From the NCBI GenBank assembly GCA_963825565.1, contig CAWGTW010000010.1:62001-126000 (forward strand): a stretch of DNA of 64,000 bases, given 5' to 3'. The number at the start of each line of letters is the position of its first letter. The stretch's first letter is position 1. A program made the position numbers and the translations under genes. A model generated the notes under the pieces. The model saw only the letters and a list, made by a program, of their open reading frames with translations, was not told the DNA's origin and did no database searches. This DNA comes from JBFGCT01 sp963825565. GTDB lineage: Bacteria; Actinomycetota; Acidimicrobiia; Acidimicrobiales; Ilumatobacteraceae. Of the stretch, positions 37,522 through 46,886 are shown piece after piece.

Positions 37522-38332
37522 GCCCCGTCCCTGGCCGCCGGTGCGCAACCAGGGCGCGCGCCGGCGGCGGCGCAAAGGCCCCAGCCGACGGCGCCGCCGC
37601 CGACGAGCCGAGCCAGCGTCGCAGCGCCTCCCCGAGTTGAGCGAGCTCGCGATGCACCTCGATGCGGGTGCGCACGAGGCGGTCCAGTTCGGTGCGCGCT
37701 GCGTCGACCTCGGCCTGGACGCGGTCGCGTTCGGCGACGGCGGGAGCCACCACCCGGTCGAGCTCGTCGTGGGCGGTGGCGATCATGGTGAGCAGCTGGT
37801 CGAGCTCGGTGCGTGCGGCGCGCAACGGGACGTCGAGCGCGCGGTACAGGGCGGTGGCGTCGGTGACGGCGGACCCGCACTCGGCGATCGTGCGGTCGAG
37901 ATCGCGGCGTGCCTCGGTGGCCGCCGCCCGTGCCGCGTCGGCGTCGGCGCGGAGTCGGTCGAGCTCGTCGGTCGCCCGAGCTGTCGCCCCGAGCACGGCG
38001 TCGAGTTCGGCGCGGGCGGCGTCGGCTTCGGCGTTGGCCCGGTCGCGTTCGGTGACCGCGACGGCGGTCTCGGTCCGGGCGCGGTCGCGGGCGGCGACGG
38101 AGCGCTGCACCATCCGGTCGAGCTCGGCGCGGGCGGCGGCGAGCTCCTCGTGGACGTTCGCGGTGCTCAGCCCGCGCGCCGCGGCATCGTCGGCGAGCCG
38201 GCGATGGAGGATTCGGTTCTCCGCAGCAAGGCGCGCCAGGTCGGCGGCGGCCGCGTCAACGAACGCGTCGACCCGCGCGGCGTCGTAGCCGCGCCGCACG
38301 ATCGGGAACTCGCTGCGGGCTTCAACGCGCAT
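37502..38332 (-). CDS. DivIVA-like coiled-coil protein
   Basis: A 276-aa protein. The N-terminus FPIVRRGYDAARVDAFVDAA matches the DivIVA/GpsB start (FxxxxRGYDxxxVDxFL), a membrane-curvature-binding motif. A long Ala/Glu/Arg-rich coiled coil (about residues 30-245) follows, with repeated ARAELDRL-type heptads, then an Ala/Pro tail. It overlaps the flippase-kinase gene by 11 nt and is the last gene of the exopolysaccharide operon. It may position the polysaccharide machinery at the pole or septum (inference). Confidence 0.7.
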
Positions 38333-40649
38333 TGGCAACCGCCCTCGGGGCCTGGCCGCCCGGCCCTGGGAGGCGGCGGTCGGTCCACCGGCCGGACTCG
38401 AGCGAGTCGACGGCGCGCAGGACCGGTTCGACGTTGCGCGCCAGCCAGACCCGCCCGAGCGAGAAGCGGCTGGCCCGCTCGAGGCCGGCCGCAACATGGC
38501 CGAGCCAGGCGAGCAGCACGCCGACCTCGACCGGCAGCAGCGGGTTCGGCGGCGCGATCCCCAGGTCGGCGAACAGCGGTACCGGATCCGGCGAGCGCAG
38601 TACGTCGACGACACTGCGACCGATGTGCTCGCCCTGCGCAGTGAGCCAGAGGTGAGCGAAGTCGGAATCTGGCAGCCCGTCGTGCTCGCTGTCCTCCCAA
38701 TCGATGAGCCCGGCGATCTCGATGCCGCCCGTTCCGGCCCGCACCAGGCTGTTGCCGATCCAGCAGTCGCCGTGCGTGGTCGCCAGCACGAGCCGGCGCC
38801 CGAGGAGTGCGGTGCCGAGCAGCGTGCACAAGGTGTCGATCTCGCCGAGGTACCCACACAGGCGTTGATCGGCGGTCAGGACGTCGATCCGATCGTTGAC
38901 CAGCCGGCCGACGGTCGCCGCATCGATGTCGTGCGGCCGCGCGGAGAGGCGGTGGACGTCGGCCACCGCAGCAGCGATCGCGGTGAGCGTCGCATGGTCG
39001 GCGGCGAGCGGCCGGTGGCCGTCGCAAGCGGTCTCGATGACGAAGTGATGCCCGGCACAGTCGCCGGCATCGAGCACGACGGGGAACAGCTCGGCGACGG
39101 TCGATCCGGCGGCGAGCGCGTGCAGCTCGGCGAGCGCGCCGACGTGCCGATCCAGGCCGCGCGCCGCCGCCGTCGAGAGAGCGACCTTGGCGATCCTCGG
39201 CGCGGCCGGGTGTTCGATCTTGACGACCGCGGTGTCGTTGTCGCTCGGGACCAGCCACCGCGGCTCGAGCCGCGGCTGATCGTGACGGGTGGCGTCGAGT
39301 TCGTCGAGCACCGCTGCCACGACCCTCGCCCGCCGGCGCTGGCGGAGCATTGCCCGCCGGGCGACTAGCCAGGCGATCGCGCCCGCGTCGCGCCCACCCT
39401 GCCAGATCGGGCGCAGCGTGGTCGCCAGCAGGAGCACTGCGAACACGCTGTGCCCGATCAGCGCCGCCCAGCCGATCGCGTCCAGGCCGAACATCGGAGC
39501 GAGTGCGACGGCACCGACCAGCGGGGCGGCGGCGACGCCGAGCGAGATCAGCAGCATCAGGCGGATCTCCCGCTGATACCTGGCCCACCCGGTCGCCAGC
39601 GCGGCCACCGCCAGCGGGATCGAATCGAGGACGAGCAACCGGAGCAGCGTCGTTCCGTTGTCCCGGTACTGGGTCCCGAGCGTCGCCAGCACGATCGGGG
39701 CGGCGAGCGCGCCGAGCAGCGCGCCGGGCACGATCAGCCGGGCGATGTTCAGCCCGGCCCGTCGGGCGAGCTCCTCGGCCGCCGCCGGCCGCGCCGACGA
39801 CTCGGCGACGAAGGCGGTGACGATGTTGTTCGACACGAGCTGACCCGAGGCGGCGATCGTGATGGCGAAGAAGACGTAGGCGGTGTCCACCGCTCCCCGC
39901 ATGCCGAGCACGACGAGGACGACGACCTCCGCGCCGAGCATCCGCACCATGTCGGCGCCGAAGTCGCCGAGGGAGAACCGAACGATCGCGGCGCGCGAGA
40001 ACATGGCATCGGTCGGCCTGCCGTGGTGTTCGGGCAGCAGCCGGCGGAAGATCAGCAGGTTGACCGGGACGATGAGCGCGAGCGCCGGCAGGCACCATGC
40101 GAGCGGGAGCGCCCAGGCGCCGGCGGTGACCAGTGCGACGAGCAGGCCGAGCTTCGCCACGGAGTAGACGACGTTCTCGAACGGTACCCAGATCGCGTGC
40201 CGCAGCCCGGTGAGCACGTTGTCCTGGAGGACGAACACGGTCCACACCGCCGTGCCGGCGGCGAAGGCGAGCCCGGTCGGCAGGTCGTGTCGAAGCATCT
40301 TCAGCTCGTGCGCCCACCAGGGCGTGCCGAACGCGAAGACCGCGGCGATGGTCGCGGCGACGGCCGCGCACAAGGCGTAGCTGGTGGCGACGAAACGCCC
40401 GGCGTGGGTCCCGGCAGCGGTCACGAACCGGATCAGGCCGTTGCGCAGCCCGAGGGTGCCGAGGTTGCCGAGCAGAACGATCGCCGTCACGATCGCGGTA
40501 CCGGTCCCGACGTCGGCGGTCGGCAGGACGCGTGCGGCGACGACCCAGAAGAGCAGGCCGAGCAGTGCGGTGATCACCGAGCTCGCCACCAGAGCGATGG
40601 CGTTCTGGTTCATCCGGTCGCGATCGATCATCGATCCCATGTCGACCAT
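38322..40649 (-). CDS. Flippase (MOP superfamily) fused to aminoglycoside-phosphotransferase-like kinase
   Basis: A 775-aa two-part protein. Residues ~10-470 are a polytopic polysaccharide flippase (about 12 TMs, starting NQNAIALVASSVITALLGLL). Residues ~490-770 form a cytoplasmic APH-type kinase with the catalytic loop THGDCWIGNSLV and the metal-binding GLIDWEDSEHD. The fusion is continuous in one frame, so it is unlikely to be an artefact. The kinase could phosphorylate a sugar-lipid intermediate before flipping, or regulate the flippase; neither is shown. It lies 3 nt after the FemAB-like gene. Confidence 0.8.
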   Translation of the reverse strand: MVDMGSMIDRDRMNQNAIALVASSVITALLGLLFWVVAARVLPTADVGTGTAIVTAIVLLGNLGTLGLRNGLIRFVTAAGTHAGRFVATSYALCAAVAATIAAVFAFGTPWWAHELKMLRHDLPTGLAFAAGTAVWTVFVLQDNVLTGLRHAIWVPFENVVYSVAKLGLLVALVTAGAWALPLAWCLPALALIVPVNLLIFRRLLPEHHGRPTDAMFSRAAIVRFSLGDFGADMVRMLGAEVVVLVVLGMRGAVDTAYVFFAITIAASGQLVSNNIVTAFVAESSARPAAAEELARRAGLNIARLIVPGALLGALAAPIVLATLGTQYRDNGTTLLRLLVLDSIPLAVAALATGWARYQREIRLMLLISLGVAAAPLVGAVALAPMFGLDAIGWAALIGHSVFAVLLLATTLRPIWQGGRDAGAIAWLVARRAMLRQRRRARVVAAVLDELDATRHDQPRLEPRWLVPSDNDTAVVKIEHPAAPRIAKVALSTAAARGLDRHVGALAELHALAAGSTVAELFPVVLDAGDCAGHHFVIETACDGHRPLAADHATLTAIAAAVADVHRLSARPHDIDAATVGRLVNDRIDVLTADQRLCGYLGEIDTLCTLLGTALLGRRLVLATTHGDCWIGNSLVRAGTGGIEIAGLIDWEDSEHDGLPDSDFAHLWLTAQGEHIGRSVVDVLRSPDPVPLFADLGIAPPNPLLPVEVGVLLAWLGHVAAGLERASRFSLGRVWLARNVEPVLRAVDSLESGRWTDRRLPGPGGQAPRAVANAR

Positions 40650-40652
40650 CCG

Positions 40653-41717
40653 TCAGTCCTTGAACCCGACGACCCGCTTGACGAGGCGCCGCGCCGCCCG
40701 GTCGGCACCGGTCAGCGGCAGGCGCTCCAGCCGGTACTCGCCGTACGGCACCGCGGCCGCACCGAACCGCTCCTTGAAGTGTGCCAACCCGTCGGCCGTG
40801 CCGGACTCCCCCATGTTGTACCGGCGCGCCCCGTGCTCGTAGGCGAGCTCGAGCGCCCGCCAATGCACCGCGTCGTTGGCGTTCGTGCCGCGCACCAGAT
40901 CGGCATCGATCGCACCGCGGGTGTACCGCGCCGTCGCGCCGAGCAGCACGATCGCCGATGCGGCCGGCCGGTTGTCGACGTAGCCGACGACGACGCAGAA
41001 CCGGTCGCCGAGGTGGCGCCCGATCCGCTGGAGCTTGGTCAGCGGATCGCGGCGGGCCGCCCTCCAGCGCGCCAGCGCGAGCGGCTCGTGCTGGTGATCG
41101 GCCCAGCGATCGACCGACCGGAGGAACAAACCGTAGTGGTCGTCGAGCAACTCCCCGGCGGTGCCGACTTCGATGTGCACGCCGCGCCGTGTCGCTTTGC
41201 GAATGTTGAACCGCGTCTGCTTCGACAGGCCGGCCAGGTGGGTAGCCGCGTCGTCGTGCAGCTCGGCGACGTGCGCGGTCCGGGGGATCACCAGTGCCCG
41301 GCCGTCGAGCGCGAGGTGGCGCCAATGGGCGTCGGCGAGTGGATCGATGCGCACCGAGACGCGCGCCGCGCCGAGACCGCGCAGGTCCTCGACGATGTGG
41401 TCGACGACGTGGCGATCGAGCCCGAGACCGACCGGGCCGCCGATGCCCCACGCGTTGGGGAACGACCAGAGCTGGGCGGCGGGGCGCGGCAGGCCGCGCC
41501 GTGCGACGAGCGGCAGCACGAATCGGCGCCCGTCGGCGAATCGGTACGCGCGGCTGACGTCGGCGTATGCCGATCCCTCGCAGATCGCCGCCGTCCACTC
41601 CGGCGTCTGCTCGGGCAGCGCGGTGGGATCGGCGGCGGCGATCTCGACCCACTCGTCGTGCGTCGCTGCGGTGATCACCGGTGCCGGCAGCGCGCTGGTC
41701 GTGACGTCGAGGATCAC
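40653..41717 (-). CDS. FemAB/BioF2-like GNAT acyltransferase
   Basis: A 354-aa protein with two GNAT-like halves. SKQTRFNIRKATRRGVHIEV near residue 160 and GATARYTRGAIDADLVRGTNA near 280 are typical of the GNAT_6/FemAB class found in exopolysaccharide loci. The end YNMGESGTADGLAHFKERFG is the family's last motif. GTG 41717 overlaps the GH16 stop (GTGA) and has GGGAGG close upstream; ATG 41729 is an alternative. It probably acylates a sugar amino group or aminoacylates an envelope precursor. Confidence 0.8.
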   Translation of the reverse strand: MILDVTTSALPAPVITAATHDEWVEIAAADPTALPEQTPEWTAAICEGSAYADVSRAYRFADGRRFVLPLVARRGLPRPAAQLWSFPNAWGIGGPVGLGLDRHVVDHIVEDLRGLGAARVSVRIDPLADAHWRHLALDGRALVIPRTAHVAELHDDAATHLAGLSKQTRFNIRKATRRGVHIEVGTAGELLDDHYGLFLRSVDRWADHQHEPLALARWRAARRDPLTKLQRIGRHLGDRFCVVVGYVDNRPAASAIVLLGATARYTRGAIDADLVRGTNANDAVHWRALELAYEHGARRYNMGESGTADGLAHFKERFGAAAVPYGEYRLERLPLTGADRAARRLVKRVVGFKD

Positions 41718-42703
41718 TGGCCCTCCCATTGGCTGACGACGATCTCGTCGATCCGGAAGGTCAGCGGGAACGCGTCCGGATCGACCGCACCGGCCTCGCC
41801 CCCGATCGCCAGGTTGGCGACGAGGTACATCGGCGTGCTCGGGACGAGGTCGGGATCGGTGACCCGTCCGGTCTCGATCCCGTCGATCGAGAACACGACG
41901 CGGTCGGGCAACCACGTCATCGTGTAGGTGTGCCACTCGCCGGCCCAGTCGGTCACCGGCGACTCGATGCGCTCCGTGGCTCGTTCCCCGTCGACGCGAT
42001 TGTGGACGTGGGATGTGACGAGGTCGGGTCGGCTTCCGTACCACTCGACGATGTCGATCTCGGGGAGGCTGGTCTTGTCGGCCGAGAGCAGCCACAACGC
42101 GGGCCACGTCCCCGCGCCGGCGGGCACCATCGCCCGAACCGACACCTCGCCGTAGGTGAACGCGAACGACGACTGGTCGTCGGCGTCGCTCGCCGGGCCG
42201 GTCGTCACCATGCCCGAGCGGTACGGGAGCTCGTCGCCGTCGGTCGTGCGCTGCGGATCGGCGGTCGCCCGGAGCCGCAGGTCGCCCTGGCCGAGCGTGA
42301 CGGCCTCGGGGCGATACCACTGCTGCTCGTCGTTGGAGGCGATCGTGCACCCGCCGTCGAGCTGCCACCAGTGACACGTGTTCCAGACGTCGCCGAGCGT
42401 GTCGCCGTTGAAGTCGTCGAAGAACACGATCCGCCACTCGTCGCCCTCGGGGACCGGCAACGACGGGGTCGGCGGGACGGTGGTCGTCGGCGCCGAGGTC
42501 GTCTCCGGTCGATCGGTCGTCGCCGGAGCGTCTGGGTCGTCGCCGAGGTTCTTGCCGAACGCGGTCGCCTCGGGCGACTGGCCGGTCGCACCCTCGCCGA
42601 CGGTCGGTGCAGCGTCGTTGCCTGGTTCGGCACTGCGCTCGGCACCGCAGCCTGCGAACGCGAGCAGACCCATCGCCAGCACCGCTACGGCGACCGGCCT
42701 CAC
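41714..42703 (-). CDS. Glycoside hydrolase family 16 lipoprotein
   Basis: Predicted secreted endo-beta-glucanase-like enzyme, 329 aa. GTG 42703 overlaps the deacetylase stop (GTGA). The signal peptide ends in the lipobox LLAFAGC. A Thr/Pro-rich linker runs to about residue 85, followed by the GH16 jelly roll. The catalytic ExDxxE motif is intact (PEIDIVEWYG), with FAFTYGEVSVRAMVPAGAGT and WPALWLLS before it. In a polysaccharide locus it could trim or release the polymer. Specificity cannot be read from sequence. Confidence 0.9.
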   Translation of the reverse strand: MRPVAVAVLAMGLLAFAGCGAERSAEPGNDAAPTVGEGATGQSPEATAFGKNLGDDPDAPATTDRPETTSAPTTTVPPTPSLPVPEGDEWRIVFFDDFNGDTLGDVWNTCHWWQLDGGCTIASNDEQQWYRPEAVTLGQGDLRLRATADPQRTTDGDELPYRSGMVTTGPASDADDQSSFAFTYGEVSVRAMVPAGAGTWPALWLLSADKTSLPEIDIVEWYGSRPDLVTSHVHNRVDGERATERIESPVTDWAGEWHTYTMTWLPDRVVFSIDGIETGRVTDPDLVPSTPMYLVANLAIGGEAGAVDPDAFPLTFRIDEIVVSQWEGQ

Positions 42704-43494
42704 TTCGGCGCCCCGATCGGGGTGCGGCGGCGGGCCCAGCGGGCGCAGCGCCACCCGGCTTCGAGGACGCGGCTCCTGCGTTCCGGGGCCCCCGGTGGGT
42801 GGTCGAGGCGCTCGAGCAACTTCTCGGGAGAGGTCCCGCCGGCGACGATCAGGCGGGAGAGCGTGAGCCGGCGCTCGCCGGCCCAGCTCCACCGGTCGGC
42901 GACCGTGCACGCCGAGTCGAACCCGGCCGCCTCGGTGGCTTCGACGACAGCGCTCGAGTAGTAGCCGTGGGGGTAGGCGAACGTTCGGATCGCGCGGCCG
43001 ATCCCGTTCTGGAGTTGGTCGCGCGAACCGACGATCTCGGTGATCGCGTCGGCTCGTGGGAGCACGTCGAGCTCGGGATGGGTCAGCGAGTGAGCGCCGA
43101 CCTCGTGGCCGGCCGCAGTGATGTCGTCGAGGTCGGACCAGGACATCATCGGTTGGTCGTCCTCGCCCGGGATACCCAGCCAGCTCGACGTCCCGCCGAC
43201 GTGGGACGACACCACGTACATCGTCGCGGGGAGTCCGCGCCGATCGAGGGCGGGCGCGGCGTGCTCGACGAAGTCGGCCCGCCCGTCATCGAAGGTGATC
43301 ACCAGCGGCCGGGCCGGGAGGTCGCCGGCGTCGAGCGCGTCGACGAGCCCGCTGACCGTGATGCAGTCGTAGCCGCGGTCGCTCAGTGCATCGAGGTGCT
43401 CTGCGAACAGCGACGGCTCGACACACCATCGGCGGTACGCGGCCGACTCGGTCGAGCCCACTGAGTGGTACAGCAGGATCGGGACCGGGGTCAC
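42700..43494 (-). CDS. NodB-type polysaccharide deacetylase
   Basis: A 264-aa protein. PILLYHSVG opens the fold, the metal Asp pair is in ITFDDGRADF, the His motif is HSLTHPELD (HSxxHP), and FAYPHGYYSS follows. No signal peptide is visible from GTG 43494, which overlaps the preceding GT2 stop (GTGA), so it may act in the cytoplasm or use a non-standard route. It probably removes N- or O-acetyl groups from a saccharide of this locus. Confidence 0.88.
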   Translation of the reverse strand: MTPVPILLYHSVGSTESAAYRRWCVEPSLFAEHLDALSDRGYDCITVSGLVDALDAGDLPARPLVITFDDGRADFVEHAAPALDRRGLPATMYVVSSHVGGTSSWLGIPGEDDQPMMSWSDLDDITAAGHEVGAHSLTHPELDVLPRADAITEIVGSRDQLQNGIGRAIRTFAYPHGYYSSAVVEATEAAGFDSACTVADRWSWAGERRLTLSRLIVAGGTSPEKLLERLDHPPGAPERRSRVLEAGWRCARWARRRTPIGAPK

Positions 43495-44729
43495 GCGGCG
43501 GCCCCCCGATCGATCGCCCGCTGACGTCGCCGCGAGGTGTGGTACGCGACGAAGCCCCTGGCCATCCCCTTCAGCTCGGCGCGCCGCAGCTCGGCGGGGT
43601 AACTGTCCGACCGGCGCTCGTTCTTCACCGAGTCGTCCGACAGCGCTGTGCGGATGCCGACCGGCAGGCGCCGCAGCACCGCTCCGGCGGTCGACCGCTG
43701 CGAGAGGAACTTGGAGAACGCCGCGGCGAGGCCGCAGCCGTACGACTCGATCTGTGCACGGAGCTCTTCGTCGGTCGTCAGCGAGGCGTGCCAGACGACC
43801 GCCGCGGGCTGACGGACGATCAGGTGGCCGGCGAGCAGCAGGCGGACCGCGACGTCGATGTCCTCGCCGCCGCGGGCGACGGTGCCCGCCCCGAGTGCCT
43901 CGTCGAAGCCGCCGATCGAATGCAGCGCTTCGGCGCGGAACGCCATGTTCGCGCCGGTGCCGAGCAGCCGAGGATGGAACGGGAACAGCTCCGACGGCGG
44001 TGGATCCATCGCCAGGTGGTACTCGGTCTCGTCGAAGTCGGCGACGTAGCCGCCGAACTCCTGGAACCGCAGCTCGGCGGTGGTCGTGAGCGACATCGGG
44101 AGCACCGAGCCGCTGACGCACACCGCACCGGGATGGGCGGCGAAGGTCGCCCCGATCACGTCGAGCCAGGACGGTTCCGGCTCGATGTCGTCGTCGGTGA
44201 ACAGCACGAACCGGTGGGCGGCGGCATGGAGGCCACAGTTGCGGGCCCGTGCCAGGCCGGGGATCGGTTCGACGACCCGGCGCACACGATCGGCGAAGCG
44301 GGCGACGACGACGGCCGTGCTCTCGTCGGAGGGCGCGTTGTCGACGACGATCAGCTCGTGGTGGTCGCCGACGACATCGACCAGCCGCTCGAGCGCCCGC
44401 TCGAGCGACTCGCTGCGGTTCCTGGTGCACACGACGACCGAGAACGGCCCGACCGGCTCGGCTGAGCGAGCCGGGCTGTCCGGTGTCTCGGCGGCCAGCT
44501 CACGGCCGACCTGGCCGACGCTGCCGTCGGCGAGCACCGGGAGCACGTCGACACCGATCGGCCAGCCGTCGCTGCGCAGCAGCGTGAACGCTCGCGTGTA
44601 GGCGCGGGACGGATCGGTCGGTCGGCGGGCCTCGAACCGGCCGGTCTCGATGTCGAGCGTGCCGACGGCAAGCGGCCCGTGGGCGACGCCGACCGCGGCA
44701 CCGAGGTTCTCATTGGCTGTCGGGTACAT
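43491..44729 (-). CDS. Family 2 glycosyltransferase with N-terminal extension
   Basis: A 412-aa enzyme. The GT-A core begins near residue 95 with FSVVVCTRNRSESL, then VVDNAPSDEST, the DxD-like FTDDDIEPEPSWL and GTGANMAFRAEAL. A ~90-aa N-terminal domain without clear homology precedes it. A helical C-terminal region ends in Arg/Ala. GGAGG lies 5 nt before the ATG. A 57-nt gap with a short tandem repeat separates it from the membrane protein upstream. Confidence 0.88.
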   Translation of the reverse strand: MYPTANENLGAAVGVAHGPLAVGTLDIETGRFEARRPTDPSRAYTRAFTLLRSDGWPIGVDVLPVLADGSVGQVGRELAAETPDSPARSAEPVGPFSVVVCTRNRSESLERALERLVDVVGDHHELIVVDNAPSDESTAVVVARFADRVRRVVEPIPGLARARNCGLHAAAHRFVLFTDDDIEPEPSWLDVIGATFAAHPGAVCVSGSVLPMSLTTTAELRFQEFGGYVADFDETEYHLAMDPPPSELFPFHPRLLGTGANMAFRAEALHSIGGFDEALGAGTVARGGEDIDVAVRLLLAGHLIVRQPAAVVWHASLTTDEELRAQIESYGCGLAAAFSKFLSQRSTAGAVLRRLPVGIRTALSDDSVKNERRSDSYPAELRRAELKGMARGFVAYHTSRRRQRAIDRGAAA

Positions 44730-44750
44730 CGAACCTCCAGGTCGGCGCGG

Positions 44751-44777
44751 GGTGCATCGGGTGCATCGGGCGCATCG
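44751..44777 (-). repeat. Three copies of a 9-nt tandem repeat
   Basis: GGTGCATCG, GGTGCATCG, GGCGCATCG in the short gap between the membrane protein and the GT2 gene, the only non-overlapping junction of more than 10 nt in the exopolysaccharide operon. Possibly a length-variable spacer. Confidence 0.6.
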
Positions 44778-44786
44778 GGGGCGTGG

Positions 44787-46886
44787 TCATTCCACGACCT
44801 CGAACAGATACGTGTCGTCGATCCGGTGGACCAACTTGAACCGGTCGTTGCTCGCAAGGAACGAGGCGGCCTCGGCGGTCGAGGCGACCGGGAACGTCCC
44901 GACGACGGCGAGCTCGTCGATCATCCCGGGACTGATGACGACGTAGGCGGTGCCGCCCGTCAGCCCGACGAGGTCGTCGGCGACGCCGTCGAGGGCGGCC
45001 GATGGCGGCAACGTCCTGGTCGGGCCGACCATCTCGGCCACGTACGGCGTGTAGGTGTCGGTCACCTGGAACTCGCCGTACCTGGCCCCGCTCTGCGCCG
45101 GGTAACCTGCCGCGAACTGCGCCAGGATCGCCGGCCCCGACACGTTCTGGTCGACATAGGCATCCATCGCGACCTCGGAACGATCGACCTGGTTGACGCG
45201 CTCACGGCCGTAGTGCACGACGACGAAGCCGGCGGCGAGCCCGAGGCAGACCAGCGACGCCAGGACGGTCGGCTGAGGGAACCGATCCCGGCGGGCGACC
45301 GGTGCGCTGCTGACGACGCCCCAGGCGATCAGCGCGGCCATCAGCGGCAGCGAGTACAGGTAGACGCGGTAGATCGCCTCACCGCCGTACGACTGCACGA
45401 GCGGGATGCCGAACGGGACCATCGCCAGCACGACGAGCAGCCCGATCCGACGCTTCGCCCACGCTGCGATCGCGCCACCGACGATCGCCAACATCCAGAC
45501 GAGCGCCGAGTAGTACTTGGTCACCTGGCTGATCAGCACGGCGTCGGCGGGCGCGTTGCTGAAGTCGGTGTTGCCGGCGGCGTTGTCGGTCGGGGACCCA
45601 CCGAACCCGAGATCGAAGTCCTGCGCGGCGAAGTAGCTGAAGGCGCGGGCGGCCCAGAGGACGCTGACCGCGACGAGTGCCAACAGCAGCCAGCGGTCGC
45701 GGACCCAGCCGAACGTCACCGCGGCCACCAGCGCGCCGATGACGACGATCGGGGTCAGCGGGTGGGTCATCAGCAGCCCGAGGAACACGACCGCGACCGC
45801 GAGCCGACGCCGGCCGGCGAGGGCGTGATCGACCTCGGGTGCGGTGCCGGCCCTGTCGCGACGGAACCAGCTCCAGATCATCCCGAGCGTGACCAGGGCG
45901 AGGAACGATCCCATCGTCTGGGGCGCGAAGTAGTTCTGACCGACCCAGTTGGTCAGCGCGTAGATCACGATCGCGAGGTAGGCGACGCGCACGCTGGCGG
46001 TCACCCGGTGGACGAGGTAGCCGACCGCGATCAGCACGAAGCCCTCGCCGATCAGTTGCGCCCACGCGGCGTACGAGGCGGGATCGACGCCGGTGGCGCC
46101 GCGCACCAGCGCACCGAGACCGAAGAACCCCGAGAAGCTGTTGTAGATGTCGATGTCGGGGTGCAGCCGCCCGGTCTCGTCGAGCAGCCGGATCACACCG
46201 GCGTGCTTGTACGCCCACGGGTAGCGGATCGTGCTGGTGCCGATCGCGACCGTGCCATAGATGATGACGAGCAGCGGGGCGATGGCGACGACCAGGCGCG
46301 CCGGCGTCGTGCGCGGTGCGGTCGCGGCGTGCGCGGCGCCGACCACGGCCACCGCGAACGCGACGAACCACACGGGCGGGAGCTCGGCGACGAGACCGAG
46401 CAGGCCGATGTCGGAGACGTCGAGGCGTTGCATCGACCAGAGCCAGAGCGCGAGCACAGCGACCGTCAGCGCGAGCTGCCGGGCCGGCAGCATCGGTCGG
46501 TCCGGCGCGGTGGCCGGGCGGACCATGCGCCGCGGCCGGGTCAGCCGCACCACCGCACAGAGCCCGAGCACGGCGGCGGCGACCCCGTCCGGTCGCCACC
46601 ACTGCACCGTCAGCAGGACGTGGGCGATCAGCATCCACGTCACGATGCTGAGCGCGATGACGCTGACGACTCGCTCGATGCGATCGGTCGGACGGAGCAG
46701 GTCGACGACCAGCACTCCCGGGTGGACGACCAGTGCGGCGGCGAGGACGGCGCCGGGTAGCGGGCCACGCAGGCCGAACACCAGCAGCAACGATCCGATG
46801 GCGGCGACCCAGAACACCGGGTCGAGCGCCTTGGCCGTCTCTCCCGGGGCGGTGGGCGCGGCGGGTGGGCGAGTCGTGAGGGTCAT
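44787..46886 (-). CDS. Polytopic membrane protein, possible polymerase or membrane glycosyltransferase
   Basis: A 699-aa protein with about 12-13 hydrophobic segments spread over residues ~25-560. A ~130-aa external domain (MDAYVDQNVSGPAIL ... YLFEVVE) follows. Large loops include YPWAYKHAGVIRLLDETGRL and IYNSFSGFFGLGALV, similar in style to GT-C glycosyltransferases that use lipid-linked sugars, but no signature is certain. The ATG overlaps the upstream GT2 stop (ATGA). Best guess: polymerase or GT-C enzyme of the exopolysaccharide pathway. Confidence 0.65.
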   Translation of the reverse strand: MTLTTRPPAAPTAPGETAKALDPVFWVAAIGSLLLVFGLRGPLPGAVLAAALVVHPGVLVVDLLRPTDRIERVVSVIALSIVTWMLIAHVLLTVQWWRPDGVAAAVLGLCAVVRLTRPRRMVRPATAPDRPMLPARQLALTVAVLALWLWSMQRLDVSDIGLLGLVAELPPVWFVAFAVAVVGAAHAATAPRTTPARLVVAIAPLLVIIYGTVAIGTSTIRYPWAYKHAGVIRLLDETGRLHPDIDIYNSFSGFFGLGALVRGATGVDPASYAAWAQLIGEGFVLIAVGYLVHRVTASVRVAYLAIVIYALTNWVGQNYFAPQTMGSFLALVTLGMIWSWFRRDRAGTAPEVDHALAGRRRLAVAVVFLGLLMTHPLTPIVVIGALVAAVTFGWVRDRWLLLALVAVSVLWAARAFSYFAAQDFDLGFGGSPTDNAAGNTDFSNAPADAVLISQVTKYYSALVWMLAIVGGAIAAWAKRRIGLLVVLAMVPFGIPLVQSYGGEAIYRVYLYSLPLMAALIAWGVVSSAPVARRDRFPQPTVLASLVCLGLAAGFVVVHYGRERVNQVDRSEVAMDAYVDQNVSGPAILAQFAAGYPAQSGARYGEFQVTDTYTPYVAEMVGPTRTLPPSAALDGVADDLVGLTGGTAYVVISPGMIDELAVVGTFPVASTAEAASFLASNDRFKLVHRIDDTYLFEVVE

